The notes under the pieces were generated by a model. It worked only from the letters and a program-made list of their open reading frames with translations, was not told the origin of the DNA and did not search any database. A stretch of DNA of 64,000 bases from Tritrichomonas musculus (lineage: Eukaryota; Parabasalia; Tritrichomonadida; Tritrichomonadidae): assembly GCA_039105265.1 (NCBI GenBank), contig JAPFFF010000005.1, forward strand, positions 1,364,001 to 1,428,000, read 5' to 3'. Shown piece by piece: positions 42,017-51,710 of this stretch. The position numbers and the translations under genes are program-made. Positions within the stretch are counted from its first letter, which is position 1. Each line of letters opens with the position of its first letter.

Positions 42017-43333
42017 ATGGATCAAGAAGCAATCCTTCCACTAATTAGAAGTTTCGATGGCGTAACAGAAGAAAACTGTCCCGATTTCAATTCACTTCGT
42101 GAGGGGCATGTTCTAGCAATGATTATCAATCAATTATCTAATGATATTAAGATTAACTTAGATCAACTTCTTGCGATAGATCGAAGCAAAAATGATTATT
42201 GGTTTAATTGCCTCAAGAATTTAAAAAATATATATAACCAAGTCAAAGAGCCATTCGCAAGTGTTAAACTCACAGCGCCTGTTGATGTCATGGGCATCGC
42301 AAGAAATTCAAAACCTGAGCAGCTATTAAACTTTTTATCAATGATTTTTGCTTATGCTCTAAAAACACCTAAAAAAGATGAATTAATGAAAATAGTTAAA
42401 TCACTCCCAAAAACAACACAAGCAGCATTTAAAGAATTGATAACTTTGCAGATTAACAAACCTGCCACTCCTTCAAATCATCAAGCAAATGAGTCAGCCT
42501 CGCCAAAATCTGTAACTACAACCCCAACAAAAGCACCTCCTACGCCTTCAAGTGTAGAAACACCTGAAATGCGTACACAACGCATAAAACTTGAAATTAC
42601 TCTTAAAAGACTTGAAAGTGAAAAAGATCAACTTCTTTCAGAAAATTCAGACTTAAAAAATGAAAAAGAAAAAATTCAAAATTCAAATGTTCCTTCAAAT
42701 ACTCCTTCAGATAGTTCTTCTGAATCTTCTGCCAAAATTGCAGAAGCCATGAACGCCAAAAATCGTGAAGAGGAAGAAATTAAGAACCTTGATAATGAAA
42801 TTGCAGAGCTTGAGCCATTTGCTGAACAGAAAAATAAACTTCAAGCCGAACAAGAAGCCATTAATGCCCGGCTTAAATCATTACGTCAAAAAATTAGCCA
42901 AAGCACTCCAACAATAGAAGGATTTCGAGATTCTACTGACCCGACAGCTATTAAGCTACTTCAAGAAATTGATGAGGCTGAAAAGATTATTCGGCCTGAT
43001 TATACAGAAAAACTTCGATTGGCAATTTCAAAATTAAAAAAAGAAATTAACAATGTTAATGAAGATATAAATGAAAAAATAGAACTGCTTGGAGGGCCGC
43101 AAGCTATAGAACAGCAGCCTTCTGGGGAAGGTGAAAATAAAAATGAAAATGGCAATAGTGACATGTCGTCAACTTTATCAAATGATATTGATGCGCTAAC
43201 TGAGCGAAATAATCATTTGAATGATGAAATTGTTGAATTATTGGTAAGAGCAGAAGCAATAGAAAAAATGAAAAATCAACACTCTTTCCTCGAACATGTC
43301 AGATCATCCTCAGTTTATTTGAAGCCAGAATGA
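42017..43333 (+). CDS. HOOK/CH-like N-domain coiled-coil protein
   Basis: A 438-residue protein starting at ATG 42017 (MDQEAILPLI); upstream in-frame codons lack an ATG. Residues 1-150 are helical with DFNSLREGHVLAMIINQLS, then YWFNCLKNLKNIY, and LLNFLSMIFAYAL. This pattern resembles the HOOK/calponin-homology-like domain that links cargo to dynein light intermediate chain or microtubules. A Ser/Thr/Pro-rich linker (about 155-185) follows. From about residue 186 to 425 a coiled coil runs (KITL...LERLKS-type heptads, RNREEEEIKNLDNEIAELE region), broken near 225-240 and 375-395 by Ser/Asn-rich loops. The likely role is cargo or cytoskeletal linking. The HOOK call is by pattern only. Confidence 0.6.
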   Translation: MDQEAILPLIRSFDGVTEENCPDFNSLREGHVLAMIINQLSNDIKINLDQLLAIDRSKNDYWFNCLKNLKNIYNQVKEPFASVKLTAPVDVMGIARNSKPEQLLNFLSMIFAYALKTPKKDELMKIVKSLPKTTQAAFKELITLQINKPATPSNHQANESASPKSVTTTPTKAPPTPSSVETPEMRTQRIKLEITLKRLESEKDQLLSENSDLKNEKEKIQNSNVPSNTPSDSSSESSAKIAEAMNAKNREEEEIKNLDNEIAELEPFAEQKNKLQAEQEAINARLKSLRQKISQSTPTIEGFRDSTDPTAIKLLQEIDEAEKIIRPDYTEKLRLAISKLKKEINNVNEDINEKIELLGGPQAIEQQPSGEGENKNENGNSDMSSTLSNDIDALTERNNHLNDEIVELLVRAEAIEKMKNQHSFLEHVRSSSVYLKPE

Positions 43334-43590
43334 TTACATTTTCATCATAAATTATGATTATATATGTTATTAATTTAACATTAACCATTCAAAAATAAAG
43401 ATGTTGTCATTTATCTATCTCTTTGTTATTTAGATCTACCATATATTAAAAAAGCAAGTTATTTGATAAACAAAAATAGGAACATTTGAACTACATAATA
43501 TGGAATTTTGTAAAGATAAAAATAGTTTTAATATATTATAGTACTCGCATTAAATATGATATAATTATGCGTTATTGGTACAAAAAAAGG

Positions 43591-44532
43591 CTAATAAAAG
43601 TTTTCTGGTATAATTTGGTCCATAAGATCAATATATCTTTCATCATGATGGTTTTTAACAGAGTTTAAAGTTATTGACAGCATATTAAGAGTAGATGGAT
43701 CAATTAGACACTGAGCTAATTTCTTTGGCTCTCCAATTTTCATCTGAAACACAGTTCCGCCTGTGAATTTAACGAGTTTTGGAACACCAGCTTCACATTC
43801 TTTGATAGCGTTGATACAAGTTGGAACAGCTCTGTATATCATATTGAAGAGTTGTTGGTCAAGAAGTGATGTGATATTAATAAGCTTTAAAAGGTTTAAA
43901 ACTGTTTTTGTCAAAACATCTTGAGGAATTATATTGATAACTGGTGCAATTAGATGAAATCTATTGAGGCAATTTGGTATAGATATAGTTGGCACTATAT
44001 CATCATCATTCACAAAAGTGAACATATAATTTTTGATTGGAGCATACGCTTCCTCATTCATTGTAGGCGGCGCTGCAAAACAATAAGATTCATATGGAAT
44101 TGAGTTCTTCTTGCCCTTACGTGGGAATTGATCGTTAGCAAAAATATGTAAAATCTGTGAAACAGCAGCTCCATATGAATGGCCAACAAATACAACTTTA
44201 CCTGAAAAATCTCTTACATAATCTTTCACTTCTTTCCAGACATATAAAGCAGATTTGTAATAGCCTGTATGAAAAGTGCCATATTCAGTTGTCATTTCAG
44301 AGAAAATAGCAGCTGTTGCAAAGTCATCGTATGTTTTGGATCCACGAGTTAAAACGAACAAAGTATTGTCTTGTGAATAAACATAAAAAACTGGATGATA
44401 TGGAGTATCATAAGAACTATTTTTATAAATCAGGCCTGTAAAATTTGAAAAATTTGCTTTATAGGTTGCGTGAGATAAACGAATCGCTAGTTGAAGAAAA
44501 ATAGATGATGGTAGAGCTATATTAGATACCAT
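43591..44532 (-). CDS. Class 3 lipase family protein
   Basis: A 313-residue alpha/beta-hydrolase starting at ATG 44532 (MVSNIALPSS). The nucleophile elbow GHSYGAA (Ser119) matches the lipase-3 GxSxG signature. FTFVNDDDIVP supplies the Asp (176-178) and RFHLIAP the His (193), a full candidate catalytic triad. TRGSKTYDD (62-70) corresponds to the conserved RGT-s-D strand of the family. There is no clear signal peptide, so it is probably intracellular or peripheral. Substrate (triacylglycerol or monoacylglycerol/diacylglycerol) cannot be read from sequence. An ACTTTTTGAATAA motif lies about 30-40 bp upstream on the sense strand. It converges with the HOOK-like gene. Confidence 0.85.
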   Translation of the reverse strand: MVSNIALPSSIFLQLAIRLSHATYKANFSNFTGLIYKNSSYDTPYHPVFYVYSQDNTLFVLTRGSKTYDDFATAAIFSEMTTEYGTFHTGYYKSALYVWKEVKDYVRDFSGKVVFVGHSYGAAVSQILHIFANDQFPRKGKKNSIPYESYCFAAPPTMNEEAYAPIKNYMFTFVNDDDIVPTISIPNCLNRFHLIAPVINIIPQDVLTKTVLNLLKLINITSLLDQQLFNMIYRAVPTCINAIKECEAGVPKLVKFTGGTVFQMKIGEPKKLAQCLIDPSTLNMLSITLNSVKNHHDERYIDLMDQIIPENFY

Positions 44533-44998
44533 TTATATGTTTATAAGATTTTTATATGTTATTCAAAAAGTATGAACTTTTATTTGGAAATTGAATGAGA
44601 TAAATTCAATATACTAAGTTAAAAATATATCCTCATATTTTCTTTTAAAATATAAAAGAAAAAGCAACTTTAGTTTATAGCATTGATTTGTATTTAAAAG
44701 TATTCTAATTATCAAAACTATATATATATATTGTTCATTTTCAAATAAAAACATTCTATTATTGTGGTTTAATATCTACAATCTTTTAAATCACAAGTAT
44801 AATAATCTTTTTAATCATGTTAATTTCAACCTGTTACTTATCCATTATAATTATATTCATTTCAATAAAAAAGTACAGAGGCAAACCTCAATATGCAAGT
44901 AAAAGAAATGAATTCACTTAAGGATCATAATCAATATCTAATAAATATATCTTTTAAATATAATCGTCAAAAACAAATAAAAAAATATTAAAATGTAC
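44533..44998. other. Intergenic spacer upstream of the lipase gene
   Basis: AT-rich spacer of 466 bp between two minus-strand genes. Apart from the ACTTTTTGA-type motif (about 44550-44565) there is only simple sequence. Confidence 0.45.
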
Positions 44999-45601
44999 TT
45001 AACAACATTTTTTTTCCTTGTCCTGATTTTCTGAAATGAATTCAAGCTTTTTTTCCCGAGGAAAATCTGAATTTATAAGATATTTAGCAACTTCTGTAAA
45101 AATTTGAGAAACATTTTCACCTGTAAGGGCTGATGTTTCCATAAAGATTGGAATTGAGTGTTTTTCTGCACATGCTCTACCGTTATTAATATCAACCGCT
45201 CTTTTATTTTTTAGATCATTTTTGTTCCCTGCAAGAGCAATAATAATATTATCTGGTCCTTGGTCACGTAGTGTTTTATACCATGCTTCCACTTCCTGAA
45301 AAGATTGATTGGATGTTATATCGTAAACAATGATAGCTGCGTCTGCTTCACGAAAATACATAGGTGCCAACGCTCTATATCTCTCTGATCCACTCGTGTC
45401 CCATATCTGAAGTTTAACAAGAGTATCATTTACTTGCAAAGTTTTAGAGAAAAATACTGTGCCAATCGTTGAAGCCATGTTTTGAGTAAATATATCTCGA
45501 ATCAATCTATTAACAATTGATGATTTTCCGGCTTCAGTAGATCCAAGCATCACAAGTTTTGCTTCACGAACCTTATCACCGTTAGATAAAGTTATTTTCA
45601 T
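44999..45601 (-). CDS. Rab GTPase (Rab5/Rab24-like) with Ser at the catalytic Gln site
   Basis: A 200-residue small GTPase starting at ATG 45601 (MKITLSNG). It has the P-loop GSTEAGKS (20-27), effector Thr45 in STIGTVFFSK, switch II WDTSGSERYRALAPMYF (67-83), NKND (126-129), ETSAL (155-159) and a terminal CC for geranylgeranylation. LAPMYFREADAAIIVYDIT is closest to Rab5 family members. The usual Gln of DTAGQE is Ser (Ser72), as in Rab24, and the preceding Ala is Ser. In family terms this predicts weak GTP hydrolysis and a long-lived active state. An initiator-like TCATTT lies about 15 bp upstream. It may be a substrate of the VPS9-domain protein at 8-9.7 kb, which is inference. Confidence 0.9.
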   Translation of the reverse strand: MKITLSNGDKVREAKLVMLGSTEAGKSSIVNRLIRDIFTQNMASTIGTVFFSKTLQVNDTLVKLQIWDTSGSERYRALAPMYFREADAAIIVYDITSNQSFQEVEAWYKTLRDQGPDNIIIALAGNKNDLKNKRAVDINNGRACAEKHSIPIFMETSALTGENVSQIFTEVAKYLINSDFPREKKLEFISENQDKEKKCC

Positions 45602-45835
45602 CAAAGTTGTAAATGAATTTTAATATTTTTCGATCGACAAAAAAAATTATACTTACAACTTTTTAAATGAAGGTTGATCGTTTAAATATTGAATATTTTT
45701 TGAATTTCAATAAATTACCATTTTGGACTTCTAAAATAATCAATCAATGCTAGGGAATAAAATTGTTTAAAGAAATTTCAAAGAAAACTCTTTGGATTAC
45801 TGTTTTTATTTAATATTTAGAGGAATCAATTGATT

Positions 45836-46309
45836 TTAGTAAAGAGATTTCATCATTTGGCATAACTCATTAAAGTCAATTATGCCATTATGATCAGTAT
45901 CGTATTGTTCTAATAATAAATCGACTTCAGCTGGTGTGAGAGATTCGCCCATTCTCTGAAAGGCTTGAATTAATTCAGATCTATCAATTTGGCCGTTTCC
46001 ATCAGTGTCAAACACATTGAAGATTTCTCTGTACTCTGTTTCATTATCTGATCTAATTTTTTGTAAGACTGAGATAAATTCATCAAATTCAAGTGTGCCG
46101 CTGTTATCCGTGTCTGCAATTGAAAAAATCTTGTCAACTTCCTTTTTTGTTGGTTTTTTCATAAAACAACCAAGAACTTTTGCAATTTCATTTTTATCAA
46201 GATGACCATTGCCATCTGAATCAAATTTTGCGAATGTTTCCTTATACTCTCTTTAAGTTAGAAAAATCAAAAATCAAAAATACTGAATCTCTTGTTCACT
46301 TAAATTCAT
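45836..46309 (-). CDS. Calmodulin-like protein, four EF-hands, one short intron
   Basis: Two exons on the minus strand: exon 1 at 46284-46309 (MNLSEQEIQ start) and exon 2 at 45836-46250, joined across a 33-nt intron. The spliced product has 146 residues, near the size of calmodulin. Four canonical 12-residue loops are intact: D19-E30, D55-E66, D90-E101 and D126-E137, each with acidic residues at 1, 3, 5 and 12. The N-terminus (LSEQEIQEYKETFAKFD) matches calmodulin's LTEEQIAEFKEAFSLFD in layout. It would bind calcium and regulate kinases or cytoskeletal partners. The alternative unspliced 108-residue reading would lose the first EF-hand. An initiator TCATTTATG precedes the ATG, and the stop overlaps TAAA. 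Confidence 0.8.
46251..46283 (-). other. 33-nt spliceosomal intron
   Basis: On the sense strand the segment begins GTATTT and ends CTAACTTAAAG. It carries the CTAAC branch-point-like motif seven bases upstream of the final AG. Removing it restores an uninterrupted frame with a calmodulin-like N-terminus. The unspliced sequence has in-frame stops just before the first EF-hand. Very short introns with a branch motif close to the 3' splice site are known from trichomonads. Confidence 0.75.
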
Positions 46310-47474
46310 AAATGAAATTATATTTTTGACACTTTCAAAAAACTTCTCAAATATCGAAAAGTGAATCAAAAAGTATTTTAGAATAAAGAAAATTTAATAT
46401 TAGATTCTTTCTTTAAAATTAGGTGAAAACTTCATATACGTTGAAATATAATTGTAATATTCAAATTTTATTTAAATTGATACTTAGATTTTGAGTTTAC
46501 AAAAAACTTTTTCGGGATAATAATGATTTAAAAATAATGCCTAGTTCAAAACACAATTGTTGAAAAAGTTTTTTTCAAAAAAATGAAAGCTTACCGTTTA
46601 CCTATCCGTTTACATTTGATATTCACTTTTTGAAATAGAAAAATAATTGAATTTCCTCTCTAAAAAAAAAGAATCTTTCAAAGATACAAAAAAATAATGA
46701 GAAGGAAATCCAGACAAAGAAAAAATAAATTAATATAACAATGAAATTTACAAAAAAATTACAAAACCAATGAGAATTTTGTCCAGATTTATAAATGTGA
46801 TGTGTGATCACCATTATTCAAATTTTCATAGAGTTCTTTTAAAATTATGTCTCTTTACTCTTCTAATATTTGACAAAAAATAGAAAGAAAAAAAGCTAAA
46901 AAATTGTTTATTTTATAAGTAATAAAAATGGTTTGGCTTAGTCATTTGATATGAAAACTTTCTAGTAACTATGTGCCTATAAATTTTCCGATAGATTTTT
47001 TTGTCAAAACCGGCACATTTTACAACATTCAAATTTGAAAGAATTTAAGAAAATATTATATGAGATTTAACAAAATTGAATGTTTGTAAAATATGCTGAT
47101 TTTGTACTAAAAAAGTCTACCAATTTTACACAAAGATGAAGAATTGTGTGGAACAATGTTTTATAACAAGTGTTTATAAATATATATATATATTGACCTT
47201 TTTAATTTCACTTTATAATCATAATATTGGATAAACTTCATAATAACATGAATACCACATTAACTCGGACCATTAAGATTGATGTATGAATAATCTGTCC
47301 AATGTTCTTATTCAGTTATTACAGAGAATCGTTAGTAGAGGAAAGCTGAACTTCATATAAAAAAGTACCTCAGCAAAATATCATTATTCTATAGTTGTCG
47401 ATTATGTACATATTGAAAAGTTTATTTAACGTTTTCCCAATTTTTGAATCTTTATCAATCACATCACCTATAAA
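46310..47474. other. Divergent intergenic region
   Basis: 1.17 kb between the divergent calmodulin-like and carrier-like genes. On the calmodulin-like side, ACTTTTTGATTCACTTTT (sense) lies near 46350-46375. On the carrier-like side, TCACATCACC lies just before the ATG at 47475. No frame in between is credible. Confidence 0.45.
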
Positions 47475-48167
47475 ATGAGAAAGAGGGAATCACAGCAGAA
47501 GCTTGAAGAGAAAAAATCTCAAATAAAGCCCTACTTTTCAGCATTCCTCGGTGGATGCACATCAGGATTTACCGGTGAACTTGTTGTTCTTACTCAAGAC
47601 CATAAATTAACATCCTCCAATGTTTTAGGAACAACATTCAGAGATAATTGTGTAATTTCTGGAATCCAGCAAGTTGCTAAAGATTTCAGCAAAAACACAT
47701 TGAGAACAAATGCTACTTTTGCACAACTCAACAAAACAAATCCTTTCCTTTTTGGTGCATCAACTGGACTTCCAATGTGGTTTATCACACGATTTTTCGC
47801 AACACCAATTCAAAACTGCCGTAAGAAGGAACCAACCTCACCTTATGATGGATTTGTTAAATCCGTTATCAACGATGTTGGTTACCATACATGCAAGAAC
47901 GGAATTGATGAGTATTTTGCATGTCGTGTCTTTCCAAAGCTTCTTCCACAGTTTCCGAACTATTTAGTTCAAAAGACAGTTGAATCCTTGGTTGCTGGCG
48001 CAATTGGTTCAAGCTGCTATGTTATTACATGGCCATACAAGACTGTCTTAGCTGGACAACCATTCAAAGAGTCAATCAAGCTTGCAAATAAAAACTTCCC
48101 CAAGATTGTCGTCAAGAAGTTCACATACACATTTGCAAAACCACAATACGATAGGCTACTTAAATAA
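47475..48167 (+). CDS. Divergent mitochondrial-carrier-like membrane protein
   Basis: A 230-residue protein starting at ATG 47475. Three segments look like degenerate carrier repeats: SAFLGGCTSGFTGELVVLTQ with DHK (about 21-45), NPFLFGASTGLPMWFITRFF followed by ATPIQNCRKK (about 89-118), and ESLVAGAIGSSCYVITWPYK (about 169-190). The Px[DE]xx[KR] signatures are weakened and the protein is shorter than the usual 300 residues, so a different membrane fold is possible. In trichomonads, carriers reside in the hydrogenosome membrane. Codon use is strongly biased, as in highly expressed genes. The stop codon overlaps TAAA, and TCACA initiator-like sequence lies just upstream. Confidence 0.45.
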   Translation: MRKRESQQKLEEKKSQIKPYFSAFLGGCTSGFTGELVVLTQDHKLTSSNVLGTTFRDNCVISGIQQVAKDFSKNTLRTNATFAQLNKTNPFLFGASTGLPMWFITRFFATPIQNCRKKEPTSPYDGFVKSVINDVGYHTCKNGIDEYFACRVFPKLLPQFPNYLVQKTVESLVAGAIGSSCYVITWPYKTVLAGQPFKESIKLANKNFPKIVVKKFTYTFAKPQYDRLLK

Positions 48168-48681
48168 AATCGAGGTATTAATTATAATTTAGATCAAAAT
48201 TGTTCTTTTATTTAATTTATGATTTAAAGTGAAATGTTTCTTTTTTCATCTTTTCTTCTTTTCCCAACCAATATCAAAAAAACAAATAATAGACTATTTT
48301 CACCTTCTTTTCTCAATTTTCAAATCCAATAAGTTTTCGTTTTATATTTTTTAAAATAATGTTAGTTTAAAGATATATAACTGTTTTCTCAAAAATGCTC
48401 AGTATTACAGTGATACTATCACAATTAAATTTATTCCTTTTTTCCTAATTTGATTAAAATCTTTATTTTAAAGTAAATGAAATCTAGCTTTATAAGTTCA
48501 ATGCTCAAAAAAGTAGCTATCATTAGTTAACGATTAATCTGAAGAATGAAAAGTCATGCCTTAAATCTTTTTTAAGTTTGAATACAAAAATCATTTAAAT
48601 AAAATTTTAAGATTTCAAAAAGAAACGATTATTTTTAATTGAAACCTCAAAGGAACTTCGCCTGAAATTTAATATTGTTTT
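48168..48681. other. Intergenic spacer
   Basis: AT-rich spacer of 514 bp between two plus-strand genes. No gene, paired repeat or RNA is seen. Confidence 0.45.
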
Positions 48682-50151
48682 ATGAATTTAAAGGCCGGAT
48701 CGGAGAAGAATCTTACTCAAAACGCTAATAGTCGCAACAAACCTAAATTTTGCGTAAAAATTCTTAGACTTCTTCAAGAATCTTTAAGAGATGAAAAAAA
48801 AATTCCAGAAATAGGGCTTGCTTGGTGTGAAGATGGCAATCATTTCATTTGCAACTCACAAATACTTGGAAATCATCTTAAATTAAAGTCTAATTCAATT
48901 AATACTAATTTTCGCGCCCACTCTTTTCAAATTGAAAACATTAATTTTGATGATTTACAAAAGATGTTTGGCAGTCTTCCAGACTTAAAAAATTGGAAAA
49001 TGAGACGAATTATTAACAATTACTCATTCAATTATAAAACAACTGAATCAGAGGCAGACAAAATTCCATGCTCAGAAAAAACAAATCGAACCTTGGATCT
49101 TGTTTCTCCTGCATCAAACACAATGCTACCACAAATCACAAAGGAAATGCTCAAACAAGATAAAATAATTTTAAATCAGATCGAATTGGTGATGAGTCAA
49201 GTTGATTTTTCACTTGACTGGCAAAAAGCTTTTCTTAACCTTATTTCAAACGATTGGTATAATATTGTTAATACAACCAGTCATTCACATAATTATGAAT
49301 CAATACATGTATCAAATCTTATAAAAGCAATTATTGATGGTTCAGACCCTAAACTTGACCAAAATATACTTCATTTTGTCGAATTCAATCTTGGACATTT
49401 ATTAAAAAATTCCAAATGCAGTTCGCAATCACCAGACAAAGTTTTTTTTATCGAATACTTGAAGTTGTGCCTTCGATATGGAACATTGAGCCGAATTGCT
49501 AACGTGATATTAGAGCTAAGCTCACAAACTGGCTTTTATTTTACGTCTTGGTTTATTCCTACAACAGATCAACAATATGCTATAGAATCAATGTCACGCA
49601 GGGGACTTAATTGGATATTGAAATTATCAAAATCACACCCAAATGTTTTTACAATTCTTTTAAGTTCTCAAAACGAAGAAATAAAATCAAGCTATATAAC
49701 ATTTAATCCAATGCCAATGAAACCAGAAAATACGCTATCTGGTAAGAAAGAGGAATCTCAAATCTTAGCTTCAAGAGCAACTTTTAGAGAATTCATAATT
49801 GAAGTTCTTAATTATGAAATACCAATGGACAGACATGAAAACGTAGAATTCAGAAATGTTAAACATGTATCATTGAATGAAATTGTTAACACAGATGACC
49901 ATTCTAATTTAGGTGAAAATGAATCAAATATCTCTGATTTTGAGTTAATTGGACAATCTCAATCATCTGTGAGTTGCTCTCAGAGTTCTGGCCAATCTGG
50001 TGAATTTTATCATTTTTGGGACCAAGATTTCTTGACTAAAATACCTTCTCAGAATTCAGGAATGTCAAATGAAATTAGTTTCTCACCAAATATGTCGGGC
50101 GGAATTATAACAGATTTAAATTGTTCGCAGACTTCTCAAGGACTTGTGTAA
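48682..50151 (+). CDS. Winged-helix DNA-binding protein (HSF/IBD-like)
   Basis: A 489-residue protein starting at ATG 48682. Residues 22-95 resemble an HSF-type or trichomonad initiator-binding (IBD, IBP39-like) winged helix: KFCVKILRLLQESL, then GLAWCEDGNHFICN, then LKLKSNSINTNFRAHSFQ, where NSIN-NFR-HSF parallels the recognition helix region of HSF. The centre (about 145-330) is helical. The C-terminal 100 residues are Ser/Gln/Asn-rich (SQSSVSCSQSSGQSGEF), like an activation or phospho-region. The likely role is sequence-specific transcription control. In trichomonads IBP39 binds the Inr, so this may be a paralogue. It converges with the BAR/SH3-like gene. Confidence 0.55.
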   Translation: MNLKAGSEKNLTQNANSRNKPKFCVKILRLLQESLRDEKKIPEIGLAWCEDGNHFICNSQILGNHLKLKSNSINTNFRAHSFQIENINFDDLQKMFGSLPDLKNWKMRRIINNYSFNYKTTESEADKIPCSEKTNRTLDLVSPASNTMLPQITKEMLKQDKIILNQIELVMSQVDFSLDWQKAFLNLISNDWYNIVNTTSHSHNYESIHVSNLIKAIIDGSDPKLDQNILHFVEFNLGHLLKNSKCSSQSPDKVFFIEYLKLCLRYGTLSRIANVILELSSQTGFYFTSWFIPTTDQQYAIESMSRRGLNWILKLSKSHPNVFTILLSSQNEEIKSSYITFNPMPMKPENTLSGKKEESQILASRATFREFIIEVLNYEIPMDRHENVEFRNVKHVSLNEIVNTDDHSNLGENESNISDFELIGQSQSSVSCSQSSGQSGEFYHFWDQDFLTKIPSQNSGMSNEISFSPNMSGGIITDLNCSQTSQGLV

Positions 50152-50344
50152 GAAGATTTTTAATTTCAATTATCTATTTTTTTTATATTTGAAAGTAAAT
50201 TTGTTAATTTTTATAATTCCTATTTTTAATATTATAGAACGTTTGAACAACAATTTTAAATTCCAAATTCATAAAAAAATAACAATTTTTTTAATCGTAT
50301 ATTATATATAAAACAACACATGAGGAAAAACGAAAATAAAATAA

Positions 50345-51307
50345 TTACAATTGCAATATGTCTGATGGAACATAGAAAGATACTTTCTTTGAGTTTTGAA
50401 CTTTCCAATACCTTGAATATCCAGAACTAGAGATTTCAAGAACTTCTCCAGCTTTTAAGTAAATAGGCTCTTTCCCTTCTACGGTATAATCTTTAATTAC
50501 TCTTGCTGTTCCACTATTACTTAATTTATTTTCAAGTTCAAAATAATTAACCATCCGATGCGTTTGCTGTGGGTTAATTTGATTCTTAAGGACAGGTGGT
50601 AAAGTTGTAATGACAAATTGCTGGATAACGTTTGAAACATTCAGTTCTTTTTTCATCTGTTGAATCAAAGAATCAATCATCGTTAATGAATCATCAAGTT
50701 CATCAGGCATATTAAGGGAGCACTTAAACATCATCGGTTCTAAGTTTTCTCTAACATATTGTTTAATCTTGTTGATTGTGTCGGTAGCAAGGGTACAAAA
50801 TCTGGTAACAAGATCTCTCCCAGTTGCAGATTCTGTCTCGAAACGCGAGTAAAATGAAATAAGACTTTTTGGAAGGGTCGAATGGGTGGTAGTATCTTGA
50901 GCCCTTTTCAACGGTTCAACGGATCTTTGGAAGATCGAAACTGTTAATTTAAGGCTATTTCTTGCTTTTTTTGCTTGTGGTTTGATTTCAGCATATTCGC
51001 TTTCAAATTTTCTTTTGGCTTCTTCATATTTTTGCTGAACGATTTTGTATTTTTCGAGGAATAAAGGTCCAGGAATACTTTTAGTAATTTTATTGAGCAA
51101 GTTAACGGTTGGTATGAGACAGGGAGATAAATTTGCTTCATCAAGCTGTTGATTGAGCCCGTGAAATCGCGCTTGCATTTTTGAAAAATTTTCATTGAAC
51201 TGTGAAAGGCAAAGTTCAAAAGCGTTCAATGCAACGGTAACTTGAGAAGCAATTGTATCCATACTAGTCGACAAGCAATAAAATTCACCATGAGGTATTT
51301 TACGCAT
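50345..51307 (-). CDS. BAR-like coiled-coil protein with C-terminal SH3 domain
   Basis: A 320-residue protein starting at ATG 51307. An initiator-like TCATT lies about 10 bp upstream; a second possible ATG is at residue 17. Residues about 20-235 are helical with long amphipathic stretches (LNKITKSIPGPLFLEKYKIV, then EEAKRKFESEYAEIKPQAKK), resembling a BAR domain. Residues 268-320 form an SH3 domain: ARVIKDYTVEG, then YLKAGEVLEI, then YWKVQN and FYVPSDILQL, with the ALYDY, WW-like and SNYI regions all represented. BAR-SH3 proteins such as amphiphysin and endophilin shape membranes and recruit Pro-rich partners in endocytosis. BAR identity is inferred from helix content; SH3 is well supported. 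Confidence 0.7.
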   Translation of the reverse strand: MRKIPHGEFYCLSTSMDTIASQVTVALNAFELCLSQFNENFSKMQARFHGLNQQLDEANLSPCLIPTVNLLNKITKSIPGPLFLEKYKIVQQKYEEAKRKFESEYAEIKPQAKKARNSLKLTVSIFQRSVEPLKRAQDTTTHSTLPKSLISFYSRFETESATGRDLVTRFCTLATDTINKIKQYVRENLEPMMFKCSLNMPDELDDSLTMIDSLIQQMKKELNVSNVIQQFVITTLPPVLKNQINPQQTHRMVNYFELENKLSNSGTARVIKDYTVEGKEPIYLKAGEVLEISSSGYSRYWKVQNSKKVSFYVPSDILQL

Positions 51308-51710
51308 CAGATTTGAATGAAATCAATTCAATTAACTTTTTACGGTTAAGGCAAATATTGACCTTTTCTTTTGTCATAATACTCACATAAATCAACAAAC
51401 TCTCTTCATATCAAGCTTTAAAATCAAAAAGACAAAAATTTACATGACATAACTCCATTTCCAATAATATCGTCATTTTAAACAATGATAATATTTTTTA
51501 ACTTTTAACAAAATAATAATAAAAATTTAACTCACTTTTTAGTTTAAAATAACAGAAGAATAGTTTTGTGAAATATTATTTGTGAACATCAGATCATAGC
51601 CATCATTATATGACAATCATGTTTCTGAGTATAAATTAAAAAATAAAATATTGAGAAAATCAAATATTTATAAAATATGTAGAAATGAACACTAAAATCA
51701 AATTTCTTTT
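51308..51710. other. Intergenic spacer
   Basis: AT-rich, 403 bp. Near 51338-51350 the minus strand reads AACCGTAAAAAGTTAA, a combination of an M3-like core (other strand TACGGTTA) and the AAAAAGTT motif, close to the start of the BAR/SH3-like gene. Confidence 0.45.

Noticed and set aside
45836-46162. Calmodulin-like gene starting at the internal Met (108 residues)
   Set aside because: It would drop an intact first EF-hand that lies in frame directly upstream; the spliced model explains the sequence better.
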